Below are positions 43,447 through 52,133 of a DNA stretch of 64,000 nucleotides, in pieces; the first letter of the stretch is position 1; every line of letters begins with the position of its first letter. The notes under the pieces were generated by a model, which had not been told where the DNA came from, did no database searches, and saw nothing but the letters and a program-made list of their open reading frames with translations. Position numbers and translations under genes: made by a program. This DNA is from Leptolyngbya sp. Cla-17 (GTDB lineage Bacteria; Cyanobacteriota; Cyanobacteriia; Leptolyngbyales; Leptolyngbyaceae). The stretch is taken from assembly GCF_016807185.1 (NCBI RefSeq), contig NZ_JAEVYN010000001.1, positions 1,807,060-1,871,059 on the forward strand. The letters run 5' to 3'.

Positions 43447-46400
43447 TTAGGGCTTCTTTTTTTTTTCTTTAGCCTGCTCGTTCACTGCAGAAGGCTGTAA
43501 CGAAGTAGACTTACCCAACAAACTTTCAAACGCCTCATCTAACTGAAGGTTAATCGGGGGATTAAGCGGTGGATTCTCTGGCGAAGAGGTGGTTGCCAGC
43601 AGATTGCTAGTATTCTCCTGCGAACCAATGCCAGACGACGATGGAGGCATGGATGGAGTTTCTATCAAGAAATCGCCCAACTCTTCCAGTTTCAAAGGAG
43701 GCTTTTCCTCAGTAGACTGCTGCCCATAGTCAGGTTTGAAGGGCAAAATTTCCTTTGCCGGGGGGCGTGGTGCCGGGGATGCTGTGACCTGAACTGAAGG
43801 GGCATCACCAAAGAGGTCATCCATGCCTTCTAGAGTGAAGGGTAGAGAAACCTCCGTACCGTTGGGTAGGGGACTACTGGAAGCGCCAAAGAAATCCTGC
43901 ATTCCCAAGGAAGATAGGGAAGAATCGGCGAGGTTGTACTGGGGCACAGGGGGGGGAGGCACTGACTCAATGGATGAGGCATCTCCAAACAAGTCATCCA
44001 TGCCTTCTAGAGTAAAGGGCAGGGAGCTATCGTCTGCGTCTTGGAGGGATGGTAAAAATTGAGCAGTGACCGTAGATGTCTGCTCAGTAGGGCTTTGAGC
44101 TTCTTGAGGTGAAAAGGTGGGTAGACTTGAACTAATGACAGACGGCGGTAAAACTGGAGGACTAACGTTAGGAGCATCATCGAACAAGGTGCCAAATTCT
44201 TCAACAGTGAGATCAGCGCGATCGCTTGAGAATTGTTCATGATGTTGTGCTGTTTCTTGAGTATCTTCCAGAAGTAGAGAAAACTCATCTAGCAATGGCA
44301 TGTCATTCAATGGAATATCACTGGTGCCTAGATCGGGTTGCCAGGTTGTGGAATCTTCTAGGTTAGATAAATCTTCACTAAGGCTACTGAGTGTGAAATC
44401 ATCCAGGTTGAGACTCAAGTTAGCGACTTCATGAAACGCATCGGGCAAAAGGTTTTCATCGAGCGCAGCGCGAGTAAATTGATCTTCTCTTCCTTCTAAA
44501 GCAAACTCAGAGTCGGGCAAACCAATTGTGAGAGCATCCGACTGCATCGATTGAGGACTATTAGCCGTGGGTGCAGTATCTTGCAGTGAAGCCCAGTCAA
44601 AGGCGGTCTCCGGGGGATCGACGGGTGTCGATTGTGCCGACTCTAAAGGGAAATCTTGGAATAAATCGCTTAAGGAGCCGGTACCATCCGGTTCTAAAGA
44701 AAAAGGTTCCAAATCTGCTAGTAATGATTCCGTTTCAGCGGTGAGAGGATATGGCTCTGTAGAGGGAGTAGCAACAGAGTCATCGTCAAACAAACTGGCG
44801 GGTAACTCAGTGATGGAAGTTGTTTCGGCTGCGGCGGCTTCAAAAAAGAGTTCAGGCAACTCCAACTCGTCGGTAGACTCAAACGTGAGGTCAGCTAAAG
44901 TCGCTAAATGGTCAATGTCATCAAGTTCAGCAGGTTCAAGATTCGTGGCTTCTGGGAAAAAGTCATTTGCGCGATCGCTGAAGGGCGCGATCGCGCTTTG
45001 TGTAACAAATTCGTTTTCCTCTGGTTCAGCTTGATCAGCCTGAGCGAGCGCGCTATCACCAAACAAGCTTTGGTAGAACTCATCTTGCTCAACGGAAGTA
45101 TCTTCTACAGCCGATACTGAATTCTCAGAGGAGGGCACTTTCACCAGGCTAAGAATTTGATCAATTTGCACGTCTGTATCTTGAAGCATGGTGCCAGTGA
45201 GAGGATTGGTCAGTTCACTGCTTAATTCTTCCAGCAGCTTAAGAGCCTCATCCAGTTCGGCGGTGTCTTTGCTCGGCAGAGTCAAATCTGATGCAGACAC
45301 ATCAGATGCAGGCGCATTAGAACCCGCGATCGCTGCGTCACTCAAATGTGAAAAATCTACTTCAAGCTGAGCAGAGGCAGAATTGTTCAATGGAATGCCC
45401 AAATCCAGAGAGTTTGAGGTTAATTCTGTGACATCAAAATTGCTAGTGTCTGCTGATCTCAACCAAGATTCTAAGGCTGCATCTAACTCCGGCATCAGCG
45501 GTAGGCTCTTGTCCTCAGCAGTAGCCCCAATTAGGTCGGCAGTAGATAAATCAGTTGCCAATACTTCCATACCTGGATAGGGGAAATTTGGGCTAGGGCT
45601 GAGCGAGATCGATGGCTTAGCGATCACCGATTCCGAAAGTGTCTCAGGCACAGGCTTAAATGACTCTATGCGTGCTGGGTTTGCCGCTTCTGGGTTTATT
45701 GCTGCTCGCCCTTGAGCCAACGAGTGTAGATAAGATGATGCTTCTTGATTTAACTGCTGCGTCAATTCGTTAATCAGTGCCTTAAACGCGACTTCGCTCT
45801 GTTGACCCAAGCTGTACATTCGCTCTAATCCATGAGTCAGCGATGTTTGATAGGCTTGGATGTTTCGCTGGAGTGACTCAAATACAATATTGAGCGTGGA
45901 ATCTAAATTGACTAGCATCTGGTCAGAGCGCGATCGCAATATCTGCAATTGCTCATATTGAGGATTGGCGAGAGCACCCGGCAACGGTTCTCCTAAACTG
46001 CTAGGATTTGCCCCACCGGAAAGCGCCTGAGCCTGAAGATTGCCCAAAGTCTGCCCCATTTGCTGAGACAAACTCTCTTGTAATCGGCTCATCAGCACTT
46101 GAATCAATTCATCAGTAAATTGTTGCTGGTTAGGAGCTGAAGCCACCGTCTGATTTCGTCGCTCAGCTTCTAAATGGCTAATTTCTTTTGTTAGCAATTC
46201 TCGCCGCTGCCGCAAACTCTCTAGATCAACTTGCATCGGCTGCATGACGCTTGCCCGCAGATAGCTCATCTCTTGCAGAATGGTTTGCATCATTTGCTGA
46301 GTATCTACTACTGGCGATCGCGACACGGAAGCACCAAACGGATAGAACTCTGGCGGATAGCCTATGGGCGAAGCAGCTTCTGTTGGACGCAACCCGTCTA

Positions 46401-46569
46401 CAGGCAACTGCTGCTGAAGAACCACTAAATAGTTACGAACTCGCTCCAAAACTTGCCGCTGTTGAGCAAGCTCTCCAGACATGACCCACGGCAAGCGAGA
46501 ATGTGTCTTCTGTAAGACGCTGTCAATTTCAGCAATTAAGGCTTGGATTTGATCCTTCTGAGAAGTCAC
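43447..46569 (-). CDS. Large acidic protein with coiled coil and repeated LxGMDDLF-type motifs
   Basis: 1040 residues, no signal peptide. Residues 1-60 and 105-290 are helical/coiled coil (ISHLEAERRNQ, LQILRSRSDQMLVNLDSTLNIVFESLQRNIQAY). The rest is acidic, Ser/Pro-rich and probably disordered, with many short motifs: LPFTLEGMDDLFGDA twice (about 847-863 and 907-923), plus LTVEEFGTLFDDAP, LGMQDFFGAS, LKLEELGDFLIETP, LLDEFSLLLEDT, LSDLFQDFPLE, LPASLFDDD and DEFYQSLFGDSAL. A basic tail ends KEKKKKP. It precedes an actin/Hsp70-fold ATPase. I do not recognise a family. It could be a scaffold whose motifs dock a partner. Confidence 0.75.
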   Translation of the reverse strand: MTSQKDQIQALIAEIDSVLQKTHSRLPWVMSGELAQQRQVLERVRNYLVVLQQQLPVDGLRPTEAASPIGYPPEFYPFGASVSRSPVVDTQQMMQTILQEMSYLRASVMQPMQVDLESLRQRRELLTKEISHLEAERRNQTVASAPNQQQFTDELIQVLMSRLQESLSQQMGQTLGNLQAQALSGGANPSSLGEPLPGALANPQYEQLQILRSRSDQMLVNLDSTLNIVFESLQRNIQAYQTSLTHGLERMYSLGQQSEVAFKALINELTQQLNQEASSYLHSLAQGRAAINPEAANPARIESFKPVPETLSESVIAKPSISLSPSPNFPYPGMEVLATDLSTADLIGATAEDKSLPLMPELDAALESWLRSADTSNFDVTELTSNSLDLGIPLNNSASAQLEVDFSHLSDAAIAGSNAPASDVSASDLTLPSKDTAELDEALKLLEELSSELTNPLTGTMLQDTDVQIDQILSLVKVPSSENSVSAVEDTSVEQDEFYQSLFGDSALAQADQAEPEENEFVTQSAIAPFSDRANDFFPEATNLEPAELDDIDHLATLADLTFESTDELELPELFFEAAAAETTSITELPASLFDDDSVATPSTEPYPLTAETESLLADLEPFSLEPDGTGSLSDLFQDFPLESAQSTPVDPPETAFDWASLQDTAPTANSPQSMQSDALTIGLPDSEFALEGREDQFTRAALDENLLPDAFHEVANLSLNLDDFTLSSLSEDLSNLEDSTTWQPDLGTSDIPLNDMPLLDEFSLLLEDTQETAQHHEQFSSDRADLTVEEFGTLFDDAPNVSPPVLPPSVISSSLPTFSPQEAQSPTEQTSTVTAQFLPSLQDADDSSLPFTLEGMDDLFGDASSIESVPPPPVPQYNLADSSLSSLGMQDFFGASSSPLPNGTEVSLPFTLEGMDDLFGDAPSVQVTASPAPRPPAKEILPFKPDYGQQSTEEKPPLKLEELGDFLIETPSMPPSSSGIGSQENTSNLLATTSSPENPPLNPPINLQLDEAFESLLGKSTSLQPSAVNEQAKEKKKKP

Positions 46570-47189
46570 AATGTAGCCCCTGACTAATAAACGAGGAAGG
46601 AGAATACAAGGTATAGCGGCATCTTCTGGCTCATACTCTTGAGCAAACGTGTTTCAGGACTGGGCTGAGATAAAGCTCACCTCAACATTATTAATGATTT
46701 TGAAACTCGGCAGTAGATGATAAACCGCTAAACATTGCTAATACTCTAGTTTGCCCATTGCCTACAATTACTGTTCCATCTTTAGAATGTGTCACAATTC
46801 AACCAACAGATATTGTTGTACAAAGTGATAGAAGTGTACGTCAGGAAACCAGGAAAATAACAACTTTTTGGAAAACTATACTACTATCGTGAGCGATGGT
46901 TCGAGTGCATCGTATTTGTAAAGCTTTATTAAAAACCGTGGGAGATGCCATCAGTAAAAACCTAGTGGCATCATAGAATGCATAGTGCTGAGGAATCCCC
47001 TCTGAGGTTACTGTGTCTCCTATTAGAACTACTGTGTGTGGATAATTTGAGAAACGCAGAATTTTCATAATTCAAAGTTTCTGTGAATTTTTAAGTAAAC
47101 CCAATTGAATTACTTGAATCAAATCCTAACGAGTAAACTATTATCTATCCTGACCTGAAGTCTATTGCTGTATCCTGAAGTATCGCTCG
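46570..47189. other. Intergenic region with possible decayed minus-strand ORFs
   Basis: About 620 AT-rich bases. The minus strand has a 75-codon frame (46841-47068, MKILRFSNYPHTVVLIGDTV...) and, further along, an open frame ending at 46691 that reads VTHSKDGTVIVGNGQTRVL and looks protein-like. Stops separate the two. They could be parts of one degraded gene, but I recognise neither. The promoter of the Crp-type gene should lie at 47090-47180. Confidence 0.35.
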
Positions 47190-47897
47190 ATGGAAGATCG
47201 ATTGAGTCCTCGAGACATCCCCGCTAGTATTTTAATTCGCTCTTCCCTCTTCTTTGAAGGATTGCCCGAAGCGGCAGTAGAAAGGGCGACGATGAACGTA
47301 GTAACCCGCAACCATCCTCCTAATCAAGTGATTTTGTTGGAGAATGATTGGGGGAGTTCTGTGTATTTTATTTTGAGTGGGTGGGTCAAAATCCGCACCT
47401 ACAACTTGGATGGTAAGGAAGTTACCTTGAACATTTTGGGTAAAGGTGAGCTGTTTGGTGAGATGGCTCCCCTAGACGAGGTGCCTCGCTCTACAGATGT
47501 GATTACCCTGGCTCCCACTGTCATTGGCAATATGCCTGCTCAAGATTTTGTGCGGCTCCTAACCACTGAGCCGCAGTCAGGGATTCGCTTGGCAAAACTG
47601 ATGGCGCGTCGTTTGCGGCAAGTCAATCGCCGTTTGCGCCTGCGCGAGTCGGATAGTGTGTCGCGGGTCGCAGATATTTTGCTATTCTTGGCGGAAGGAC
47701 AGGGTAAAGCCAGCGCTAGCGGAACGGGAACAGAAATTCCTAATTTGCCTCATCGGGAACTAAGCAGCCTCAGCGGTCTAGCACGGGAAACCGTCACCCG
47801 TGTACTCAGCAAGCTCGAAAAGAAAGGGCTGATTACTCGTGATCGCGACTTTTTGTGCATTTCTGATGCCCATGCCCTAGAACAACTAATGTTGTAG
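47190..47897 (+). CDS. Crp/Fnr-family transcriptional regulator
   Basis: 235 residues. N-terminal cyclic-nucleotide-binding-like beta roll (about 18-130) with VYFILSGWVKIRTYN and FGEMAPLDEVPRSTDVITL; the Gly-Glu and Arg-Ser residues are in the place where CRP proteins contact cAMP, so cAMP binding is possible. A dimer helix (about 130-165) and a winged helix-turn-helix (about 165-230, LPHRELSSLSGLARETVTRVLSKLEKKGLI) follow. It is not NtcA, judged by the different helix. No iron-sulfur cysteines are present, so it is not an Fnr sensor. The fructokinase gene follows 70 bases downstream on the same strand. Confidence 0.92.
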   Translation: MEDRLSPRDIPASILIRSSLFFEGLPEAAVERATMNVVTRNHPPNQVILLENDWGSSVYFILSGWVKIRTYNLDGKEVTLNILGKGELFGEMAPLDEVPRSTDVITLAPTVIGNMPAQDFVRLLTTEPQSGIRLAKLMARRLRQVNRRLRLRESDSVSRVADILLFLAEGQGKASASGTGTEIPNLPHRELSSLSGLARETVTRVLSKLEKKGLITRDRDFLCISDAHALEQLML

Positions 47898-47967
47898 ATG
47901 CTGCGAGGTTGGGTGGAATATCGAAATATAGGGTGTTACAAGATAGAGTTTTTAAGTTTAAATTTTG

Positions 47968-48942
47968 ATGACTAACCCTCGTGTTCTCTGTTTTGGCGAA
48001 ATTCTGTTTGACTTTTTGTCAGATCAGCCTGGCTCACCCTACGAACAAGTTGCCTCTTGGACTCCCTACCCCGGAGGGGCACCCGCCAACGTTGCCTGTG
48101 CATTAGTAAAACTGGGTACGTCTAGTGGTTTTGTTGGTTGTGTAGGCGAAGACGATCTAGGCAATATTTTGGTGAGGCTGCTGCAAGAAACCCAGGTGAA
48201 CATCGATGGAGTGCAGCGCCATGCCACTGCACCAACCCGTGGGGTATATGTGGTTCGTTCTGAAACGGGCGATCGCGCTTTTGCAGGGTTTGGAAATATC
48301 GACACGTCTGAATTTGCCGATACTCAGCTTCAAGCCGATCAGCTTCCTGTTGAATTGTTCAAGACAGCGGAGTTTTTAGTGTTGGGCAGTCTGGAAATGG
48401 CATATCCCAACAGCTATGAGGCAACCATGCAAGCCATTCAACTGGCTAAACAGTTCAACACTAAAATTTTGCTAGATGTGAACTGGCGACCCGTGTTTTG
48501 GGATGATCCGGCAGCTGCTCCCGCTGTCATTCATCAGTTGGTGAAACAGGCGGACTTTCTTAAATTATCGGATGAAGAGGCAGAGTGGCTGTTTGAAACA
48601 ACCGATCCCAGCGCGATCGCAAATCAAGTTGGGGATATATCAGGCGTGTTGGTGACTGCTGGAGAAAAAGGCTGCGCTTACTGGCTACAGGGTAATCAAG
48701 GCAAAATTCATGCTTTTGCGATTGATGTCGAAGACACCACCGGAGCCGGAGATAGTTTTTTGGCAGGTTTTTTACACCAACTCTGTCAGCGTGGCATTCA
48801 AAGTTTGGAGACGGCTGATACTGCCTACGCGATTGTCCGATATGCGAGTGCTGTGGGCGCGATGACGACCACCCGGTCTGGCGCGATCGCAGCTCAGCCG
48901 ATCGCCGCCGAAGTGGAAGCCTTTCTGCAACTCAACCAATAG
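47968..48942 (+). CDS. PfkB-family carbohydrate kinase (fructokinase-like)
   Basis: 324-residue ribokinase-fold sugar kinase. N-terminal VLCFGEILFDFLSD, substrate region TPYPGGAPANVACALVKLG, FVGCVGEDDLG, ILLDVNWRPVFW, LKLSDEEAEWLF, and the C-terminal anion hole with catalytic Asp: VEDTTGAGDSFLAGFLHQL. The closest known role for this set of motifs is fructokinase (fructose to fructose-6-phosphate, sucrose use), but the sugar is not certain. The TTG at 47965 directly precedes the ATG; I use the ATG at 47968. A TPR pseudogene begins at its 3' end. Confidence 0.92.
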   Translation: MTNPRVLCFGEILFDFLSDQPGSPYEQVASWTPYPGGAPANVACALVKLGTSSGFVGCVGEDDLGNILVRLLQETQVNIDGVQRHATAPTRGVYVVRSETGDRAFAGFGNIDTSEFADTQLQADQLPVELFKTAEFLVLGSLEMAYPNSYEATMQAIQLAKQFNTKILLDVNWRPVFWDDPAAAPAVIHQLVKQADFLKLSDEEAEWLFETTDPSAIANQVGDISGVLVTAGEKGCAYWLQGNQGKIHAFAIDVEDTTGAGDSFLAGFLHQLCQRGIQSLETADTAYAIVRYASAVGAMTTTRSGAIAAQPIAAEVEAFLQLNQ

Positions 48943-48944
48943 AG

Positions 48945-49365
48945 GCTGATACTACCTTCCTCAGAGGTTGCACAGTTAATGCTCAGGGAGACCAAAAGCA
49001 GATTCATCAATTTTTCCAGTCCAACTTAGCCAGTTTGGATGAGTCTCTGTTGAAAGCTTTGCCGGGAGGGTTATCTCTGACAACAGATAAATTGCTGGAA
49101 AATCGAGAAGCCATTGCGGCTCTTTTTTGGCTTTTGGTGATGCAAATCAGCATTTCCAGCTGGGCGATCGATGGCTAAATCTGGAACTAGGCATCACCGC
49201 TTATCCCCTGGCTTTGAAAGTATGTCTCCGCAAGTATTTCCAGAAAATTTGGCTGGGGCGCAAAACGACTTGGACAATAATAGCCAACGCATTTGGGGTG
49301 ATAGGGCGAAGAATCTAGAACTGGCAATCACCGTCTATGAGAATGTGCAGGTTTATACCCGCTAG
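48945..49365 (+). pseudogene. Frameshifted remnant of a TPR (CHAT-type) gene
   Basis: One protein can be followed through three frames. Frame one (from 48945) reads TTFLRGCTVNAQGDQKQIHQ ... LLENREAIAALF; the frame shifts near 49118-49125 to FGDANQHFQLGDRWLNLELGITAYPLALKV; it shifts again near 49225 to PQVFPENLAGAQNDLDNNSQ, then RIWGDRAKNLELAITVYEN and VQVYTR with a stop at 49363-49365. The repeat spacing and the FPENLAGAQN/GDRAxNLELAI pattern are typical of the Anabaena-type TPR repeats that accompany CHAT proteases or NB-ARC proteins. No start codon or domain upstream of the fructokinase stop remains. Confidence 0.75.
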
Positions 49366-49730
49366 GCAAAATCTCGACCAAAAGGCAAGAGTGCCAGGAT
49401 CATGAGTTTGAAGTGTTGCTTGGCGAAGGGTAATCCAACAATGGTTACGGCAAGAATGATGCCCCAAATTAAATGAGATAGAGCAATGCCCCAACCAAAC
49501 AGCACAATCCAAATTACGTTGAAAATTGTTGTCAAAAGGTCATCTGCGTATGGTTTTGCAATGATTTCCTTGCCAAATGGGGTAAAGGTGGCAATCCCTA
49601 AATTAATGGCTTTGATGCCAAAAGGGATGCCGATGATAGTGGTGCAAATTCCTAATCCGCCAATAATGTAGCCGATGCCACTCATCAATCCACCGAAAAT
49701 TAGCCAGATAATGTTCCCGATTAAGCTCAT
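49362..49730 (-). CDS. YccF-domain inner-membrane protein
   Basis: 122 residues with two YccF repeats, each a hydrophobic pair: IGNIIWLIFGGLMSGIGYIIGGLGICTTIIGIPFG and TIFNVIWIVLFGWGIALSHLIWGIILAVTIVGLPFA, each followed by an amphipathic stretch ending TPFGKEI / LPFGRDF. Function unknown. The frame is open to 49763, but the ATG at 49730 (MSLIGNIIWLIF) is the family start. Its stop codon lies against the TPR pseudogene end. Confidence 0.9.
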   Translation of the reverse strand: MSLIGNIIWLIFGGLMSGIGYIIGGLGICTTIIGIPFGIKAINLGIATFTPFGKEIIAKPYADDLLTTIFNVIWIVLFGWGIALSHLIWGIILAVTIVGLPFAKQHFKLMILALLPFGRDFA

Positions 49731-49912
49731 GCTAAATTTCCCAGAGACACGGCATTTTTCCAACGCATGCGATCGCTATTAGCAAGACCATCACTTTTCA
49801 GAATCGCGCTTACCTCAACACTATAAACTGCATAAATCGTAGCTCACTATAGAACGGTCAAATAGCCATACCCTATGTCACGATGAGTTATAGAACATGC
49901 AACCAGATAAAC

Positions 49913-50248
49913 ATGGCAAATCATTCAGCCAATGAAGTAGTGAAATCTAAGCAAGCCAAAACAGCATCAGTAAAAACTTTGCAGCAAAATGAACCAGAAA
50001 AATATGCCCATTTGAGAGCAGAAGCGGCTGCACCTTATCGAGGATTGCGGAGATTTTTTTATGCGTCCTGTGCGGCGTCTGGCGCGATCGGTGGATTTAT
50101 TTTTGTGATTCAACTGCTTGCAGGCCGAGGGATGGAAAACACTGGGTTGAACCTTGCGGTGCAGGTTGGCGTGGTAGCACTGATGATTTGGTTTTGGCGG
50201 TTGGAAAATCGAGCAGAACAAAAAGAGGCATCAAATCGTGAAAAATAG
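49913..50248 (+). CDS. DUF3493 membrane protein
   Basis: 111 residues. Charged N-terminus (to about 40), then the family block LRAEAAAPYRGLRRFFYASCAASGAIGGFIFVIQLLAGRG with the first membrane helix, and a second helix NLAVQVGVVALMIWFWRLENRAEQ. DUF3493 occurs in cyanobacteria and in the plant LPA1/REP27 proteins of photosystem II assembly; that role is not shown for the short bacterial form. An in-frame ATG ten codons upstream (49883) is possible; I chose 49913 because the extension has no family resemblance. Confidence 0.82.
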   Translation: MANHSANEVVKSKQAKTASVKTLQQNEPEKYAHLRAEAAAPYRGLRRFFYASCAASGAIGGFIFVIQLLAGRGMENTGLNLAVQVGVVALMIWFWRLENRAEQKEASNREK

Positions 50249-50347
50249 CTTACCGTTTTGAGCGATCGCGGCAAGTCACTCAAATTCTTGTCATCTATTT
50301 TCTTTTAATAGTTCGGACAGTTTTTGGAGATAAACCAAGTTGTTAGG

Positions 50348-50542
50348 CGACTTGAACGATTACAACTTCTGAAAAGTCTTTGGCAAATTGGTCAACTGGC
50401 TTCTCAAAAATCAATGTATAAAGATCTCCAAAAGGAAACTGAGAAAGCAGCAGATTTTTTAGAAAAAGCAGCTAAAGAAAACGCTGAATTTTCTGCTTCT
50501 CGTTGGGCGCTTCAAACAAACATTTAGTTCATCATTGGGTAG
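50348..50542 (+). pseudogene. 3' remnant of a PtuB-like HNH nuclease gene
   Basis: The reading frame encodes a copy of the last 64 or so residues of the HNH protein at 52134-52919 (LERLQLLKSLWQIGQLASQK against LQRLQLLKSLWQIVQLASQK, and WALQTN at the end). The zinc and HNH parts are absent, so it cannot act as a nuclease. An in-frame TAG at 50525-50527 stands where the intact gene has CAG, and the original stop position is kept at 50540. The frame before it is unrelated. This is a dead fragment, part of the flanking direct duplication. Confidence 0.85.
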
Positions 50543-50671
50543 ATCGCATTGATGCTTGTAAAACGCTCAGCACTCAATCGCCCCGCCTAAACTGCAAATT
50601 TAACCATAGGGCAGGTGAAGCGCCACCATAAAGCATTCAACAGCAATGGATCGACTGGTCAGTTGAAGCAA
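50348..50671. repeat. Direct duplication flanking the ATPase-HNH cassette, left copy
   Basis: Aligns with 52722-53040. It covers the 3' end of the nuclease gene, the non-coding stretch after it (shared GCAAATTT, TAGG and GGTGA landmarks) and the start-codon region of the hydrolase gene (ATGGATC...GGT at 50646 against 53013). Similarity is high in the coding part and weaker in the flank. Confidence 0.75.
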
Positions 50672-50717
50672 CTATTGCCAGACGGTATGATTGGCGCATA
50701 CGGTTCTGCTGAATACC

Positions 50718-52121
50718 ATGACAAACGAGCCGAAACGAGCTAGAAACCGACGCAAACCTACTGCATCCCCTGACAACGCACCGCCTGTCTACTTTTTGTC
50801 ATTGGAAGTAGAACGAGTCCTCTGCTTTAAAGATCAGCAAGTTCTTGATCTCTCAGATGGCAACGGCAATCCAGCCCAGTGGACAGTAATTTTAGGCGAC
50901 AACGGAGTTGGTAAAACAACATTACTGCGTTGCTTAGCTGGGATGGAGATGGTAAAAATGCGTTTCTTTGAGGAGGAGGAATTTGACTCAAAGTACAGTG
51001 ATTTTGTACCGCTTCTTTCTATTCCGTATAGTTTCCCAAACATAGCAACATGGCAAGAACTAGAGGAACTTGAATCTGCTCCTGGTGCAGTTTATGCCAT
51101 TCTTGCTGGAAATGCGACTCTTTTGTCTTTTAAGCAGTCAAAGAAATTAAAACTTCAAGGACATGGGATTTATGTAGAAATAGCTTCTCACTGTACTTTT
51201 TCTAGAGAAGAATTTTCTGGAGAAGAATTAGAAGGAATGATTTGTTATGGATATGGAGCAACCAGAAAAATGGAAGAAATATCCCTGAGTGAAAGTTTAG
51301 CCCTAGAAAACTCAGCAAGCTTATTCTCAGAAAAAGCCTCATTAATTAATGCAGAAGAGTGGCTATTACAAACTGATTATGCGGCTCGATCTGCTGCTGG
51401 AAAAACACGCGATCGCTTGCAAAAACAACTCAATCAAATCATCGAAATTCTCAAACGTATTTTGCCAGATATTGAAGATATTCGGATTGCACCCCCCGAT
51501 GAAGAGATTCCACGTCCACGAGCAGAATTTTTGACTCCTTATGGTTGGGTGCGATTGTCTAGTTTAGGATTGGGCTATCGAACGGCGATCGCCTGGATGG
51601 TAGACTTAGCCGTGCGATTATTCCGACGTTATCCCAACAGTGAAGATCCACTGGCTGAACCTGCGATCGTGTTAGTGGATGAGATTGATTTACATCTCCA
51701 TCCCAAATGGCAGCGCAATATTATGAGCTTTTTAACGGAGCGATTTCCCAACACGCAGTTTATTGTGACGGCTCACAGTCCGCTCGTGGTGCAAGCGGCA
51801 AAGGATGCCAATATTGTGTTGCTCAGACGAGAAGGCGATCGCGTGGTGATTGATAATGATCCTGAGATTGTTGACAACTGGCGGGTTGATCAAGTGCTGA
51901 CCAGTGTTTTTGAAATGCCTACAGCTAGACCTGCTAGTTTGGAGCCGTTGCTCACTCGCAGACAAGAAATCTTATCTAACGCTCGTCTTTCCAAAGCAGA
52001 CGAAGCAGAACTTCAGGAGCTAGAAACACAAATTGGCTCTCTCCCAACCGCAGAAACCCCTGACGACATCAAAGCGATGGATATCATTCGTCGTGCCGCT
52101 CAATTGTTAGAAAACTCTTGA
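50718..52121 (+). CDS. AAA/ABC-type ATPase, PtuA-like (Septu defence)
   Basis: 467 residues, soluble. Walker A GDNGVGKTTLLRCLAG (about 60-75), ABC-like signature region WVRLSSLGLGYRTAIAWMVDL, Walker B IVLVDEIDLHLHPKWQ (about 316-330) and the switch histidine in TAHSPLVV. A variable insert lies between Walker A and the signature (about 80-230). This is the SMC/OLD-like ATPase fold seen in PtuA of Septu and in RecF-like defence ATPases; it lacks the TOPRIM of OLD proteins. The next gene, 12 bases on, encodes an HNH nuclease, which is the Septu arrangement. The frame is open from a TTG at 50691; I use the ATG at 50718. Confidence 0.85.
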   Translation: MTNEPKRARNRRKPTASPDNAPPVYFLSLEVERVLCFKDQQVLDLSDGNGNPAQWTVILGDNGVGKTTLLRCLAGMEMVKMRFFEEEEFDSKYSDFVPLLSIPYSFPNIATWQELEELESAPGAVYAILAGNATLLSFKQSKKLKLQGHGIYVEIASHCTFSREEFSGEELEGMICYGYGATRKMEEISLSESLALENSASLFSEKASLINAEEWLLQTDYAARSAAGKTRDRLQKQLNQIIEILKRILPDIEDIRIAPPDEEIPRPRAEFLTPYGWVRLSSLGLGYRTAIAWMVDLAVRLFRRYPNSEDPLAEPAIVLVDEIDLHLHPKWQRNIMSFLTERFPNTQFIVTAHSPLVVQAAKDANIVLLRREGDRVVIDNDPEIVDNWRVDQVLTSVFEMPTARPASLEPLLTRRQEILSNARLSKADEAELQELETQIGSLPTAETPDDIKAMDIIRRAAQLLENS

Positions 52122-52133
52122 ATGGGGTAGCGT

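Noticed and set aside
49127..49365. Overlapping short frames treated as separate small genes
   Set aside because: They continue one TPR pattern from frame to frame, so a single frameshifted pseudogene explains them better.
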